This document shows positions 1 through 7,295 of a stretch of DNA of 16,483 nt, piece after piece. The translations under genes were made by a program, and so were the position numbers. Every line of letters starts with the position of its first letter. Position 1 is the stretch's first letter. The DNA comes from CBDUEV01 sp965366365. Lineage in GTDB: Bacteria > Actinomycetota > Acidimicrobiia > Spongiisociales > JAENVV01. The notes under the pieces were generated by a model. The model saw nothing but the letters and a program-made list of their open reading frames with translations, was not told the DNA's origin and did not search any database. The stretch is taken from the NCBI GenBank assembly GCA_965366365.1, contig CBDUEV010000066.1, positions 1 to 16,483 of the forward strand, written 5' to 3'.

Positions 1-2776
1 CGCCATCCCCTTCGCTGCGGACGTCGACATCGTCGGTGGAGAGCGGCCCCAGCGCCCGGAGCATGTCCGCCACGCGCTCGGCGGAGTCAGCCCGTCGGTC
101 GTCGGCCAGCCACTGGAGTTCGAGTTCGATGGAGGCGATGGCGTCCTCAGAGAGCAGCTCGCGCAGCTCGCCTTCGCCGAGTAGCTCGCGCAGGAGCTGG
201 CGGTCCAGGGTGAGGGCGGCGGCGCGGCGCTCCGCCAGCGGGGTGTCTCCTTCGTACAGGTAGGCGGCCACGAACGAGAAGAGCAGCGAGGTGGCGAAGG
301 GGCTGGGTTGGTCGAGGTCCACGTCGATGACTCGGATTCGACGGGCCCGGATATCGTTGAGCACCTCGACGAGGGCCGGGAGGTCGAAGTCGTCCTGCAG
401 GATCTCTCGGAAGGTCTCCAACATGATCGGGAACGATCCAAACTGTTTGGCGACGCCCAACAGGTCGGCGGACCGGCGGCGTTGGAGCCAGAGTGGGGTA
501 CGCCGGCCGGGACGACGGCGGGGGAGCAGAAGGGCTCGGGCGGCTGCCTCCCGGAACCGGGCCGCGAACAGGGCCGAGTCGGGGAGCTGGTCCATGAGCA
601 GCGACTCCACGTCCTCGGGGTCTACGAGGAGATCGTCGGCGGACGGGGGATCGTCCACATCGGCGAAGCGAAATGCGATCCCGTCGTCCGCCCAGATGAC
701 GCTGACATCGTGTCCGAATCGCTGGCGGAAGCGATGCTGGAGGGCGAGGGCCCACGGAGCATGGACCCGAGCTCCGAGCGGCGAGAGGAGCACCAGTCTC
801 CAATCGCCGATTTCGTCTCGGAACCGTTCGACGATCAGGGTGGCGTCGGTGGGAACCGACCCGACGGCCGCTCGCTCCTCCTCCACATAGGCGACGAGAT
901 TGCGTGCGGCGCGGGCATCGAGATGGAACTCGTCCTGGAGGAGATCCAGCGCGGCGGGCGTGTCGAGTTCCGAGAGCCGGCGGGTGAATGCGCCCAGAGC
1001 GCGTCCCGTCTCGAGGGGTCTCCCGACCAGGTCACCGTGCCAGAAGGGCATCTTCGCCCCGGGTTCGCCGGGGGCGGGCACCACCTCGACACGGTCAGGT
1101 GTGATGTCGGTGATCCTCCACGTCGTGGTCCCGAGGACGAACACGTCGCCAGGTCGCGATTCGTAGACCATTTCCTCGTCCAGTTCTCCCACCTTGGCGC
1201 CTTCGGGGAGATTGACCGAATACAGGCCTCGGTCCGGGATGGTGCCGGGGTTCTGGACAGCCAGCTGCTGGGCGCCGGGGCGTCCCGTGATCGTGTTCTC
1301 CACACGGTCCCAGACGAGCCGGGGCCGCAGCTCGGAGAAAAGGTCCGACGGGTAGCGGCCCGCCAGCATGTCGAGCGTCGCTTCGAAAGGCCCTCGGCCC
1401 AGGTCCGCGTAGGGAGCTGCCCGGCGGACCAGGTTCCAGAGTTCGTCGACCGACCAGGTATCCATCGAGGTCATCGCCACCAGTTGCTGGGCGAGCACGT
1501 CGAGAGGATTGCGCGGAAGCTTGGTCTGCTCGACGGCGCGTTGGAGCATGCGATCCACCACCACGGTGGCGACGAGGAGGTCGCCTCGATACTTGGGGAA
1601 CACCGTCGCACGGCTGGCCGCTCCCACCTGGTGCCCGGCCCGACCGACCCTCTGGAGTCCCGACGCCACGGTTGTCGGGGCTTCGACCTGGATCACGAGG
1701 TCGACGGCGCCCATGTCGATGCCCAGCTCCAGCGAGGAGGTGGCTACCACGCACGGTAGGTCGCCCCTCTTGAGTCCCTCCTCGATCTCGATCCGTTGCT
1801 CCCGAGCCACCGATCCGTGGTGGGCCCGGCTGACTGGCTCGCCCGCCAAGGTGTTCAGCTCACCGGAGATGCGTTCGGCCAGCCGTCGGCTGTTGGCGAA
1901 GATGATCGTCGAGGTGTGGTCGCGGATGCGGGCCAGGAGCTCGGGATACACGGCCGGCCAGATCGAACGACTGGGGGGTTCGTCTCCCAGCGGATCGAAG
2001 TCGGCTTCCACCGGGGCCGTCATGTCCTCGACGGGCACCACGATGTCGATGTCCAGGTCCTTGTCTCCTGCAATGTCGATGATGGAGACCGGCCGTGGAG
2101 TCCAAAGGTCGCCCTCGATCGTGCCGCCACCGAGAAACCGGGCGATCGTGTCGAGTGGCCGTTGCGTGGCCGAGAGGCCGATCCGCTGAGGTGCACGCTC
2201 GGTGATCTCCTCGAGTCGCTCCAGCGTCAAGGAGAGGTGGGCGCCTCGCTTCGTCCCGGCGACGGCGTGGACCTCGTCGAGAATGATGTACTCGAGTGAT
2301 CCGAAGATCTCTCGCACCTGCGACGTTGCCATCAGGTAGAGGGACTCGGGTGTGGTGATGAGGATGTCAGGTGGCCGGCGATGCATCCGGCGACGCTCGT
2401 CCGGTGGTGTGTCACCGGTCCGGAGGGCGGTCGTGAGGGGCGGGACCGACTCGAGGCCGAGGCGCTCTGCGGCGTGCCGGATTCCCGCCAGCGGGGCGCG
2501 GAGGTTTCGGTCGACGTCGTAGGCGAGTGCCTTGAGCGGCGAGACGTAGAGCACGCGACACCGTTGTGGAGCTTCGGGAAGCGGTTCGTGCATCAGCCGA
2601 TCGAGAGTCCACAGGAAGGCGGCGAGCGTCTTGCCTGAGCCGGTCGGAGCATGGATCAGGGCGTGCTGACCCTGTGCGATGGCTGCCCAACCTTCGACCT
2701 GGGCCGGTGTGGGGGCGGGAAAGGACGACTCGAACCATGCGCGAGTGGCCGGGCTGAACGGTTCGAGTGGCTGCAT
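1..2776 (-). CDS. lhr: Lhr-type DEVH-box ATP-dependent helicase, N-terminal part (C-terminus beyond left edge)
   Basis: The frame is open from the ATG at 2776 to base 1, giving 925 residues without a stop. Superfamily 2 motifs occur in order: a TPAQ Q-motif at about 23-26, Walker A APTGSGKT at 43-50, PESLY at 143-147, Walker B DEVH at 167-170, SAT at 202-204, IIFANSRR at 291-298, ATSSLELGID at 345-354 and QRVGRAGH at 375-382. The SSLELGID plus QRVGRAGH signature, with a long region after the helicase core, is typical of Lhr (large helicase-related), which translocates 3' to 5' on DNA and unwinds DNA and RNA:DNA hybrids, probably in repair. Known bacterial Lhr proteins are about 1,500 residues, so roughly 600 are missing. 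All helicase motifs look intact. The start is supported by a TAnnnT box six bases upstream, suggesting a leaderless mRNA. Confidence 0.93.
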   Translation of the reverse strand, partial: MQPLEPFSPATRAWFESSFPAPTPAQVEGWAAIAQGQHALIHAPTGSGKTLAAFLWTLDRLMHEPLPEAPQRCRVLYVSPLKALAYDVDRNLRAPLAGIRHAAERLGLESVPPLTTALRTGDTPPDERRRMHRRPPDILITTPESLYLMATSQVREIFGSLEYIILDEVHAVAGTKRGAHLSLTLERLEEITERAPQRIGLSATQRPLDTIARFLGGGTIEGDLWTPRPVSIIDIAGDKDLDIDIVVPVEDMTAPVEADFDPLGDEPPSRSIWPAVYPELLARIRDHTSTIIFANSRRLAERISGELNTLAGEPVSRAHHGSVAREQRIEIEEGLKRGDLPCVVATSSLELGIDMGAVDLVIQVEAPTTVASGLQRVGRAGHQVGAASRATVFPKYRGDLLVATVVVDRMLQRAVEQTKLPRNPLDVLAQQLVAMTSMDTWSVDELWNLVRRAAPYADLGRGPFEATLDMLAGRYPSDLFSELRPRLVWDRVENTITGRPGAQQLAVQNPGTIPDRGLYSVNLPEGAKVGELDEEMVYESRPGDVFVLGTTTWRITDITPDRVEVVPAPGEPGAKMPFWHGDLVGRPLETGRALGAFTRRLSELDTPAALDLLQDEFHLDARAARNLVAYVEEERAAVGSVPTDATLIVERFRDEIGDWRLVLLSPLGARVHAPWALALQHRFRQRFGHDVSVIWADDGIAFRFADVDDPPSADDLLVDPEDVESLLMDQLPDSALFAARFREAAARALLLPRRRPGRRTPLWLQRRRSADLLGVAKQFGSFPIMLETFREILQDDFDLPALVEVLNDIRARRIRVIDVDLDQPSPFATSLLFSFVAAYLYEGDTPLAERRAAALTLDRQLLRELLGEGELRELLSEDAIASIELELQWLADDRRADSAERVADMLRALGPLSTDDVDVRSEGDG

Positions 2777-2782
2777 ACGGCC

Positions 2783-2788
2783 ACTGTA
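2783..2788 (-). promoter_or_regulatory. -10 box TACAGT of lhr (putative leaderless)
   Basis: On the minus strand TACAGT is followed by six bases and then the lhr ATG at 2776. Actinobacterial leaderless promoters place a TAnnnT -10 box about six or seven bases before a start codon that is also the transcription start. No convincing -35 box is visible. Confidence 0.5.
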
Positions 2789-2839
2789 GGACGCCTGTCC
2801 ACCCTCGGTTCGGTGGGGCGGGCCTTCAGGGTGTTGGGA

Positions 2840-3394
2840 TCAGGCGGCGAGGAGGTGCACGCGGCTGGTCAGGTCCAGCATGGCGGCCACCACCCCCGGG
2901 TCGAACTGGCTGCCGGCGTGGGCTCGGAGTTCGGCCAAGGCCTCCCTCGTCGACAACGGCCCCTGATAGGGGCGGTCGCTGGTCATGGCGTCGAAGGCAT
3001 CGGCCACCAGCAGCACTCGGGCCGACAAGGGGATTTCTTCGCCGGCCAGGCCTCGCGGGTACCCGCAGCCGTCGTAGCGCTCGTGGTGGGTTCGGACCGC
3101 TTCGGCGATGTCGGGGTGTACTTTGTCCATCACCATGGCGTAGCCACGAGCCGGATGCGTCATCATGACGAGCCACTCGTCGGGGCCGAGCGGAGCCGGC
3201 TTGTCGAGGATCGTCGTGGGCAGGCCTCGTTTACCGACGTCGTGAAGAACCCCTGCCAGGGTGGTCCGGGCGATCATCTCGCCCGAGAGACCCATGTGGG
3301 TGGCGAGGATTCCGGCGATCTCGGCCACCCGCCATCCGTGGCGAGTGAGGTCGTCCTCAGGTGCCTGCAAAAGCCATTCGTCCAACAATGTCAT
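2840..3394 (-). CDS. Stand-alone HD-GYP domain phosphodiesterase
   Basis: The 184-residue protein is almost entirely one HD-GYP domain, the class that hydrolyses cyclic di-GMP (some members cleave other cyclic dinucleotides) at a di- or tri-iron centre. The full signature is visible: H19, HD at 51-52 with K55, HP at 80-81 followed by G84, HHE at 103-105, DG at 108-109, GYP at 111-113, and DAFDAMTSDRPY at 132-143. There is no sensor, receiver or membrane segment, which is unusual because most HD-GYP proteins carry an N-terminal input domain. A GAGGAG ribosome site directly abuts the ATG at 3394, with no spacing. The TTG at 3388 (six bases away) or 3385 is therefore a likelier start, and a frame stop lies just upstream. 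The gene is codirectional with lhr, 63 bases apart, but lhr seems to have its own promoter. An exact substrate cannot be assigned. Confidence 0.9.
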   Translation of the reverse strand: MTLLDEWLLQAPEDDLTRHGWRVAEIAGILATHMGLSGEMIARTTLAGVLHDVGKRGLPTTILDKPAPLGPDEWLVMMTHPARGYAMVMDKVHPDIAEAVRTHHERYDGCGYPRGLAGEEIPLSARVLLVADAFDAMTSDRPYQGPLSTREALAELRAHAGSQFDPGVVAAMLDLTSRVHLLAA

Positions 3395-3400
3395 CTCCTC
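3395..3400 (-). promoter_or_regulatory. Ribosome binding site GAGGAG that shifts the HD-GYP start
   Basis: GAGGAG (minus strand) touches the ATG at 3394, too close to initiate there. It sits six bases from the TTG at 3388 and nine from the TTG at 3385. This argues for TTG initiation, shortening the protein by two or three residues. Confidence 0.5.
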
Positions 3401-3547
3401 AGGCCCTCATCTTGGTCGGCGAGGGGCTATGGGTCCATGGGGCGATCGCACTAATTACACGTAGAGCGTTGGCGGGGCCACATCGCGTTCGATCGACCGG
3501 GGCGTGATATCCACGGCGCTGACGAGTGAGCACACCAGAATGGGTCC
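3395..3547. promoter_or_regulatory. Divergent intergenic region between HD-GYP and the 209-residue gene
   Basis: This 153-base gap must hold the promoters for both flanking genes. It contains the most AT-rich patch in the neighbourhood, around 3449-3459, which reads TGTAAT on the minus strand (five of six bases of the -10 consensus) and could serve the HD-GYP gene. I find no good -35 partner. No TAnnnT box lies at leaderless distance before the ATG at 3548, and no ribosome site precedes it. A 12-base direct repeat (3429-3440 and 3540-3551) brackets the region. Confidence 0.35.
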
Positions 3548-4177
3548 ATGGATGTCGCCGTCAACCTCGTCGAGTCGTACCTACGCCTGAACGGATACCT
3601 GACCCTTTCGGAGTTCGAGATCCAGAAGAAGAACAGGAACGGGATCTACGAGACACTCACCGACGTCGACATGGTGGCTCTCCGGTTCCCGGGCGACATC
3701 TACGCTGCCGATGCTCACACCGACGAAGACTGCCGGTTGCTGCTGATCCAAGACGACGAACTCCGGTTGGAGGCGGACACCATCGACCTGATCATCGGCG
3801 AGGTGAAACAGGGCGAGGCTGTGTTCAACGATTCGTTGACCCGTCACGAAGTGCTCCACTCGGTGCTGCAGCGCGTGGCGTGGATCTATGCGGACGGACT
3901 GGACGAGGTGATCGAGCGGCTCCAGGAGAGTGGAGTGGCGCATTCGACGGCTCGGAGCGGAGGTCAGGTCAGGACCCGGCTGGTGGCGTTCGGCCGCGCT
4001 CCCCGGTCGACGATCAACACCATCGCCCTCTCGCACATCATCGAAACGATGATCTCCTTCATGGACGAGTTCGACTCGGTGCTTCGGCCGGCCCAGTTCA
4101 AGGAACCGGCTACTGCCCTGCTCAGGCTCCTTGCCAAGACGGGCTTCGAGGTGTCGAGAGATACCGATACCACGTAG
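3548..4177 (+). CDS. Uncharacterised protein, possible PD-(D/E)XK nuclease fold
   Basis: I do not recognise this 209-residue protein by name. What can be seen is a soluble protein whose N-terminal half resembles a restriction-endonuclease-like core: a strand ending in SEFEIQ (21-26), an acidic strand TDVDMVALRF (38-47, with D39 and D41), and the strand IDLIIGEVKQG (79-89) with E85 and K87 spaced as in the E-x-K of PD-(D/E)XK nucleases. The C-terminal half looks helical, including ALSHIIETMISFMDEFDS at about 159-176. The ATG at 3548 is the first start after an in-frame TGA. It has no ribosome site, so the mRNA may have a very short leader. It stands alone between a divergent HD-GYP gene and a convergent hydrolase. 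It could be a nuclease, a catalytically dead relative or an unrelated fold. That it is a real gene is fairly sure; the function is a motif guess. Confidence 0.75.
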   Translation: MDVAVNLVESYLRLNGYLTLSEFEIQKKNRNGIYETLTDVDMVALRFPGDIYAADAHTDEDCRLLLIQDDELRLEADTIDLIIGEVKQGEAVFNDSLTRHEVLHSVLQRVAWIYADGLDEVIERLQESGVAHSTARSGGQVRTRLVAFGRAPRSTINTIALSHIIETMISFMDEFDSVLRPAQFKEPATALLRLLAKTGFEVSRDTDTT

Positions 4178-4237
4178 CCCGGCGGACCATCGCAGCGCAG
4201 CGACCCATGAGGTCGGTGGACATCCTGGCAGTGGCAG

Positions 4238-4256
4238 CCGCGTGGTCACCGTGCGG
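4238..4256. terminator. Weak inverted repeat between convergent genes
   Basis: In the 113-base gap between the stops at 4177 and 4291, CCGC at 4238-4241 pairs with GCGG at 4253-4256. Two G-U pairs and an inner GG/CC continue the stem to a three-base loop. No T-run follows on either strand, so this is at best a weak factor-independent terminator. I see nothing else in the gap. Confidence 0.25.
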
Positions 4257-4290
4257 GAGTGGCGGTGCTGTCGCAGCCCCGGGTTCAGAT

Positions 4291-5040
4291 TCACCCACCC
4301 GGCACACGGGTGATGATCCGGCGGTAGGCAATCGGCGGGAGAAAGGGTCGCCATTCTCCGGCGCCTTGGGCGAGACGATCGGCGACCACGTACGCCACGG
4401 CTGGGTTGAACCCGAGCCCGGTGTGGCTGCCGGCTACCCGGAGGTTCTCGGCGTTGTCGGCGTCTTGCACGAGGCAGCTCTGCCAGTGGACGATGCCATC
4501 GCTCCGGGTGTGGAGGGCGGTGACCGGCACCTCCAGCGGGATGCCCTCGTCGAGCATGGGATGCCCGGGAACATGAACCGCTCCCAGCAGGTCAAACAAC
4601 GCCGATGCGTTGCTGGAGGTCTTGGCCTCCCCGCGCACGGGCGTGCCCAGGGTGACAGCGGTCCGCACCAGGTCGGGGGCCCGCGCCGAGAGATGGCGCA
4701 CGTAGACGCCTCCCAGACTCCATCCCACCAGTGAGACGGAGGCTCCGGATCGTTGCGCCACCCGATCGAGCAGGTTGGGCATCTCGTCGGCGACTTTCTT
4801 GGTGGGCCCCACGTTGCGGCCCAACCCCCACCCGTGGACGTCGTAGTCGAGCCAGGCGAGGAGCCGCCGGAGGGGGCTCGTTGACCGATCGGTCGCCATG
4901 AATCCGGGAAAGACGATGACGCTGTGGCCGTCGCCGTGAGGGAGTCGCGACCTGAGCGGCAGCAACCCCACCGACGTGGCGAACTCACCGGACGCTCGCA
5001 TCGGTTCGATCAAGGCTCTGGCCACGGGCGGTCGTTTCAT
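4291..5040 (-). CDS. Alpha/beta hydrolase (lipase/esterase-like) coupled to WS/DGAT
   Basis: The 249-residue protein shows an alpha/beta hydrolase layout. The strand VIVFPGFMAT (41-50) carries the oxyanion-hole region, HGWGLGRN lies at 69-76, and the nucleophile elbow GWSLGG at 106-111 places the catalytic Ser at 108. Likely Asp and His of the triad are D181 (RSDGIV) and H206 (SHTGL). The fold and the TLGTPVRG strand (130-137) resemble lipase/esterase proteins that cleave acyl esters. No signal peptide is visible, so it should be cytosolic. Its ATG overlaps the TGA of the upstream acyltransferase (ATGA), and no ribosome site precedes it, so translation is probably coupled. The pairing suggests turnover or remodelling of triacylglycerol or wax ester. 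The exact substrate is an inference. Confidence 0.88.
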   Translation of the reverse strand: MKRPPVARALIEPMRASGEFATSVGLLPLRSRLPHGDGHSVIVFPGFMATDRSTSPLRRLLAWLDYDVHGWGLGRNVGPTKKVADEMPNLLDRVAQRSGASVSLVGWSLGGVYVRHLSARAPDLVRTAVTLGTPVRGEAKTSSNASALFDLLGAVHVPGHPMLDEGIPLEVPVTALHTRSDGIVHWQSCLVQDADNAENLRVAGSHTGLGFNPAVAYVVADRLAQGAGEWRPFLPPIAYRRIITRVPGG

Positions 5041-6458
5041 GTCAGGAGTGCCTCGAGTTCGTCGAGCTCGGATCGGATCAGATCGAGGATGTTCCAGACG
5101 TCAGGCACCAGCTCGAGATCGCCGATCAGGCCGAAGCAGAGCTGCCCCATATAGCTGTGGAGGGTGATGTTCAGAGCCGCGCCGTCGACGATGGTCGAGA
5201 CGGGATAGTGCCCCTCCAGCTGTGCCCCCGCCAGGTAGAGCGGGAAATGGGGTCCGGGGATATTCGAGATGACCAGGTTGAACGGGGTCACCCGCCCCGC
5301 CCTGCCGTTGCGGAAGATGAGCCGGGCGGCTCGCGCGGCGATGGCCGGGGGAGCAAATTGGGCGAAATCCTGGAGCAGGGTCGCCGGCGTGGCCTGGTGG
5401 GTCTCTTTGGCCACGTGCATCGTCTTGTGGACGAATTCGAGCCGTTCGAGAGGATCGGCGATCTGTGTCCCGATGGGAGCGATCATCGCCGACACCTTGT
5501 TGCCGAGAACGTCACCCTCCTCCTGAGTGCGGATCGAAATGGGGATCATCGCCTGGAGAGAACGCGTGGGGAGCCGGTCTCGCTCCAACATCCAGCGACG
5601 TACAGCGCCAGCCGACACCGCGATCACGACGTCGTTGACCGTCACGCCGGCGGCATTCTTGACTGCTTTCACCGTCGCCAGCGGAATCGCACCGAACGCC
5701 CATCGACGGTGGGCGGTGATGGGTTCGTTGAGGATCGAGCGCGGCGCCACCAGCGACGGACGGGTGAGGAGTTCCTCGCGGTCGGCGCCCAAACCGACCA
5801 GCGCCGGAAGCGCCTGCAGTGGTTTGAGGCCGGGGATCGACCGTGCGAACTCGTATCCCACCCGCGCGGCCCGCGCCGGGCTGAGTGCAGTGCTCACTGC
5901 GCTCCGAGCGAGCATCTCCAACGGACTGGGGATCCGGTCGCCCGCCCATTCGTCCTCCGCAGGTGGGATGTCACGGCCCTTCGGATCGGGGTCCAGAAGG
6001 ACCGTGAGGATCTCGGCGCCGGACATGCCGTCGATCGCCGCGTGGTGGAGTTTCGTGTAGGTGGCGGCACGACCGCCGGCCAGACCTTCGATGAGGTACA
6101 TCTCCCACAATGGCCGAGATCGATCGAGGGGTCGTTCGTGGATACGGGCCACGAGGTCGGCTAGTTCGGCGTCGCCGCCCGGTGGGGGCACCGCGATGTG
6201 TCGGAGGTGAAATCCGAGATTGAAGTTGGGGTCCTCGATCCAATATGGATTGTCGACCTCCAACGGCACCGTCAACAACCGTCGCCGAAACGGTGCGAGA
6301 AGATGGATGCGTTCTTCGATCAGGCGCCGAAGCGTGTCGATGCCCCACCCTTCGGGAGCGGTCGACGGATCCACCACGACCACGCCGCCGACGTGGCCCT
6401 GTTGGATCGGAGTCTCCATGTTCAGGAAACCGGCATCGACACCATTGAGCTGTTCCAC
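5037..6458 (-). CDS. Wax ester synthase/diacylglycerol O-acyltransferase (WS/DGAT)
   Basis: The 473-residue length is typical for bacterial WS/DGAT enzymes, which transfer an acyl group from acyl-CoA to diacylglycerol or a long-chain alcohol, making storage lipid at the membrane. The catalytic HHxxxDG motif is HHAAIDG at 138-144. The preceding PLDRSRPLWEMYLIEGL stretch (110-126) and the later NDVVIAVSAGAVRRWML and GNKVSAMI segments are family hallmarks. The N-terminus starts correctly for the family (MEQLNGVDAGFLNME), supporting the GTG at 6458. No ribosome site is present, but TACCCT lies six bases upstream, so the mRNA may begin at the GTG. The gene is first in a two-gene operon with an alpha/beta hydrolase. 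Alcohol versus diacylglycerol preference cannot be read from the sequence. Confidence 0.95.
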   Translation of the reverse strand: MEQLNGVDAGFLNMETPIQQGHVGGVVVVDPSTAPEGWGIDTLRRLIEERIHLLAPFRRRLLTVPLEVDNPYWIEDPNFNLGFHLRHIAVPPPGGDAELADLVARIHERPLDRSRPLWEMYLIEGLAGGRAATYTKLHHAAIDGMSGAEILTVLLDPDPKGRDIPPAEDEWAGDRIPSPLEMLARSAVSTALSPARAARVGYEFARSIPGLKPLQALPALVGLGADREELLTRPSLVAPRSILNEPITAHRRWAFGAIPLATVKAVKNAAGVTVNDVVIAVSAGAVRRWMLERDRLPTRSLQAMIPISIRTQEEGDVLGNKVSAMIAPIGTQIADPLERLEFVHKTMHVAKETHQATPATLLQDFAQFAPPAIAARAARLIFRNGRAGRVTPFNLVISNIPGPHFPLYLAGAQLEGHYPVSTIVDGAALNITLHSYMGQLCFGLIGDLELVPDVWNILDLIRSELDELEALLT

Positions 6459-6464
6459 GCCCGA

Positions 6465-6470
6465 AGGGTA
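6465..6470 (-). promoter_or_regulatory. -10 box TACCCT of the WS/DGAT operon (putative leaderless)
   Basis: TACCCT on the minus strand is followed by six bases and then the GTG start at 6458. There is no ribosome site and no evident -35 box. The arrangement matches several other starts in the window. Confidence 0.45.
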
Positions 6471-6537
6471 CCTGCGACACCGGGCCCGCTGCGTGTCTCG
6501 CCGCGGCCTTCCAGCTTTTCTCTCGTTCGGCGCCTTG

Positions 6538-6543
6538 TAGCCT
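6538..6543 (+). promoter_or_regulatory. Possible -10 box TAGCCT of the isochorismatase-like gene
   Basis: TAGCCT in the 152-base divergent gap would start a transcript near 6550, leaving a leader of about 60 bases. That leader ends in a ribosome site GGGAGG at 6601-6606, four bases before the ATG at 6611. The -35 region is not recognisable. Confidence 0.25.
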
Positions 6544-6610
6544 GTCGGTTGGGGGCCGGTCCGTCTCCGTCATCTCGAGGAGGCCGGTCTCGCCAACGAC
6601 GGGAGGCACC

Positions 6611-7258
6611 ATGTCGGACACACCATCACGCCGCATCATCGAGGGCAGGCCGGTTCTCGTCGTGATCGATATCCAGGGAGGGGCGCCCGCTGAGTCCGAG
6701 CCATCAGCCCTTCCCTTCATGAGCGGATACCAGGCGAGGATGGACCGTGCTCCCGCCCTGATCGAGGCGGCGCGGCGCTGCGAGGTGCCGGTCGTGTTCT
6801 TCCAGGAGGCACACCGGCGCGACCTGGTGGACTTCGGTCGGGAACTGGACGGAGCCGAATCCGTCCATCTTCTCGAAGGTGACCAGGGTACGGAGGTATC
6901 CGCGGCGCTCGGCATGAAGGAGGACGACTACCTCATCCGGAAGCGTCGCTATTCGTGTTTCTTCGGCACCGAGTTCGAGATCCTCCTCAAAGGGCTGCGA
7001 GCCGAAACGCTGATCCTGATCGGCGGGCACACCGACGTGTGCGTTCACTACACCTTCGTCGACGGGCATCAACACGACTACTTCTGCCGTGTGGTCGAAG
7101 ACGCCGTGGCCGGCTCCAGCCTCGACGCCCACGATGGAGCCCTGCGAGCCATGGAATACCTGCAGACCGGGGCGCGCCGATCCTCGGCTGAGATCATCGA
7201 GGCGTTTGAGCAGTACGCCCGGCGGGCGACCTCGCCGGAGGCAGGCCCGGCGGGGTGA
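6611..7258 (+). CDS. Isochorismatase-like cysteine hydrolase
   Basis: This 215-residue protein belongs to the isochorismatase-like superfamily, which includes nicotinamidases, ureidoacrylate and carbamoylsarcosine amidases and isochorismatases. The catalytic triad is visible: D20 in LVVIDIQ, K111 in LIRKRRYSCFFGT, and C144 in GGHTDVCVHYT. The residues around the lysine and cysteine fit an active hydrolase acting on an amide or vinyl ether bond. The ATG is set by GGGAGG four bases upstream. It is divergent from WS/DGAT and convergent with the VOC gene, with only 11 bases between the two stops. It has no same-strand partner, so the context gives no substrate. Confidence 0.9.
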   Translation: MSDTPSRRIIEGRPVLVVIDIQGGAPAESEPSALPFMSGYQARMDRAPALIEAARRCEVPVVFFQEAHRRDLVDFGRELDGAESVHLLEGDQGTEVSAALGMKEDDYLIRKRRYSCFFGTEFEILLKGLRAETLILIGGHTDVCVHYTFVDGHQHDYFCRVVEDAVAGSSLDAHDGALRAMEYLQTGARRSSAEIIEAFEQYARRATSPEAGPAG

Positions 7259-7295
7259 ACCGTCGTCGCTCAGGTTGGATCGATCACCCGGCCGG
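7247..7295. terminator. Inverted repeat spanning the convergent stops of the hydrolase and VOC genes
   Basis: GGGTGA at 7253-7258 pairs with TCACCC at 7284-7289. After one G/G mismatch, five more G-C pairs extend the stem outward (7247-7251 with 7291-7295). The 25-base loop holds the VOC stop, and the left arm contains the hydrolase stop. There is no T-run, so any terminator action would be structural or factor-assisted. Confidence 0.35.

Noticed and set aside
308..1759. 483-codon open frame on the plus strand opposite lhr
   Set aside because: It lies wholly opposite the helicase, which has all its motifs. The translation shows no family features; long antisense frames are common in GC-rich DNA.
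3429..3551. 12-base direct repeat ATGGGTCCATGG at 3429-3440 and 3540-3551 as an attachment site or mobile-element border
   Set aside because: A few 12-base repeats are expected by chance in 16 kb. There is no integrase, transposase or inverted terminal repeat between or beside the copies.
4296..4312. Hairpin CACCCG-GCACA-CGGGTG as a terminator of the hydrolase gene
   Set aside because: It lies within the last codons before the stop and has no T-run; chance pairing in GC-rich coding DNA explains it.
3526..4734. 402-codon plus-strand frame crossing the 209-residue gene and the hydrolase
   Set aside because: It spans two better-supported genes and the gap between them, and its translation is rich in Arg, Pro and Gly without motifs.
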